64,000 nucleotides of DNA. Source: Microseira wollei NIES-4236. Its GTDB lineage: Bacteria; Cyanobacteriota; Cyanobacteriia; Cyanobacteriales; Aerosakkonemataceae. Under the pieces are notes generated by a model. It saw only the letters and a program-made list of their open reading frames with translations. It was not told the origin of the DNA and did not search any database. The DNA lies in contig NZ_BLAY01000025.1 in assembly GCF_020521235.1 (NCBI RefSeq), positions 1 to 64,000 of the forward strand. The letters are read 5' to 3'. The position numbers and the translations under genes were made by a program. Shown piece after piece: positions 63,552 through 64,000 of the stretch. The stretch's first letter is position 1; each line of letters starts with the position of its first letter.

Positions 63552-64000
63552 TTATTTCGGCTGCACTATAAACTTAGAGTTAATTTTTTCAGCTTTCCCT
63601 TCTTTAACCAAAGCTTGATGAATCAACGCCGCCACTTCAGCGCGCGTCACCATTTTGTTAGGATTGAGGACTGCCGCATTTGGATGATTCACGACTAAAC
63701 CCGCTGCAGTTGCTGCCGCAACGGCGTTTTTGGCATAGGCGGGAATTTGATTGGCATCTTTGTAAACTTGTAAAGTTTTACCTGGATCGGCGGGGGGTTG
63801 TAAACCCAAACCATTGGCAAGGGCAACAATAGCTTGCACTTTGGGAATTTGTTGTTTGGGTTGGAAGGTATTTCCGGGATATCCTTTTAAAAATCCGGTT
63901 CGGGTTGATTTGTCAATCGCCTCAGCTGCCCAGAAATCTGACGGGACATCCTTATATTCCACTGCCTCCCGCACGGGGTTGTGGTCAAAAATTTTTTGCG
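63552..64000 (-). CDS. SLH-domain protein, C-terminal part (5' end outside window)
   Basis: The frame is open to the right edge (QKIFDHNPVREAVEYKDVPS) and stops at 63552, so the 5' part is missing. It contains two S-layer homology motifs: YKDVPSDFWAAEAIDKSTRT with FLKGYPGNTFQPKQQIPKVQ, and YKDANQIPAYAKNAVAAATA with LNPNKMVTRAEVAALIHQAL. SLH domains bind pyruvylated or other secondary wall polymers and anchor surface proteins; in cyanobacteria they also occur in porins and periplasmic proteins. The C-terminal position of the SLH repeats and the end EKINSKFIVQPK are typical of small periplasmic SLH proteins of cyanobacteria. Confidence 0.85.
   Translation of the reverse strand, partial: QKIFDHNPVREAVEYKDVPSDFWAAEAIDKSTRTGFLKGYPGNTFQPKQQIPKVQAIVALANGLGLQPPADPGKTLQVYKDANQIPAYAKNAVAAATAAGLVVNHPNAAVLNPNKMVTRAEVAALIHQALVKEGKAEKINSKFIVQPK

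Overview
The window is chromosomal DNA of a cyanobacterium, probably a filamentous one. Evidence includes prk with the redox cysteine pairs, petH with an N-terminal CpcD-like domain, a GAF-GAF-PAS adenylate cyclase of the CyaB type, two proteins related to the N-terminal part of the motility/taxis protein HmpF, many GCGATCGC (HIP1) octamers, and abundant short tandem repeats of the TAATGGG/TAATTGC kind. The left and right edges each cut a gene: a Calx-beta/VWD-type surface protein at left and an SLH-domain protein at right. No tRNA, rRNA or CRISPR array was seen.

Layout. 1-12.6 kb is mostly housekeeping: thiL, a lumenal-type cyclophilin, efp-accB, an IS605-type tnpB, an ArsR regulator, a GerMN lipoprotein, a DUF2993 protein and proS. 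12.8-18.1 kb holds a DUF3754 membrane protein, an HmpF-like coiled-coil protein, an acetoacetate decarboxylase family protein and dnaK. 18.4-26.7 kb is accessory: a broken toxin-like gene and partner, a DUF2834 gene split by a miniature element, a BrnT/BrnA module, a Uma2 nuclease-like gene, a frameshifted EEP phosphatase, dusB, and a large membrane protein with a gene remnant before it. 27-37 kb carries signalling and repair: a GAF histidine kinase with a possible bilin cysteine plus response regulator, the cyclase, recN and an ABC1/AarF kinase. 38-43 kb has a RodZ-like protein, valS, a Tat-exported carbonic anhydrase-like protein and a GxxExxY gene flanked by long inverted repeats.

43.3-49.8 kb is the most unusual part. 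A truncated GNAT gene, a truncated carbamoyltransferase and the 3' scar of a group II intron precede a very large nitric oxide synthase fusion: an NmrA-like domain interrupted by an EF-hand pair, then a BFD-type [2Fe-2S] domain, a ferredoxin-reductase-type FAD/NAD module, and a C-terminal NOS oxygenase domain. Its reading frame is interrupted by one in-frame TAA located in a perfect 17-bp-arm hairpin. A tnpB gene with its own in-frame TAG follows.

50-64 kb returns to metabolism and surface functions: prk, petH, a tnpB relic, a YdcF-family protein, polyphosphate:AMP phosphotransferase, a pentapeptide-repeat protein, a sugar transferase, a lipoprotein, adhE and the SLH protein.

Two diverged copies of a roughly 390-445 nt structured, non-coding element (34613-35058 and 51665-52056) each end about 20 nt upstream of a start codon (ABC1 kinase and petH). 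Base-pairing in them is maintained by compensatory changes. They look like ORF-less HEARO/omega-RNA (IscB-type) elements, or a shared leader RNA. Repeats also invade reading frames in thiL, proS, valS and the GxxExxY gene.
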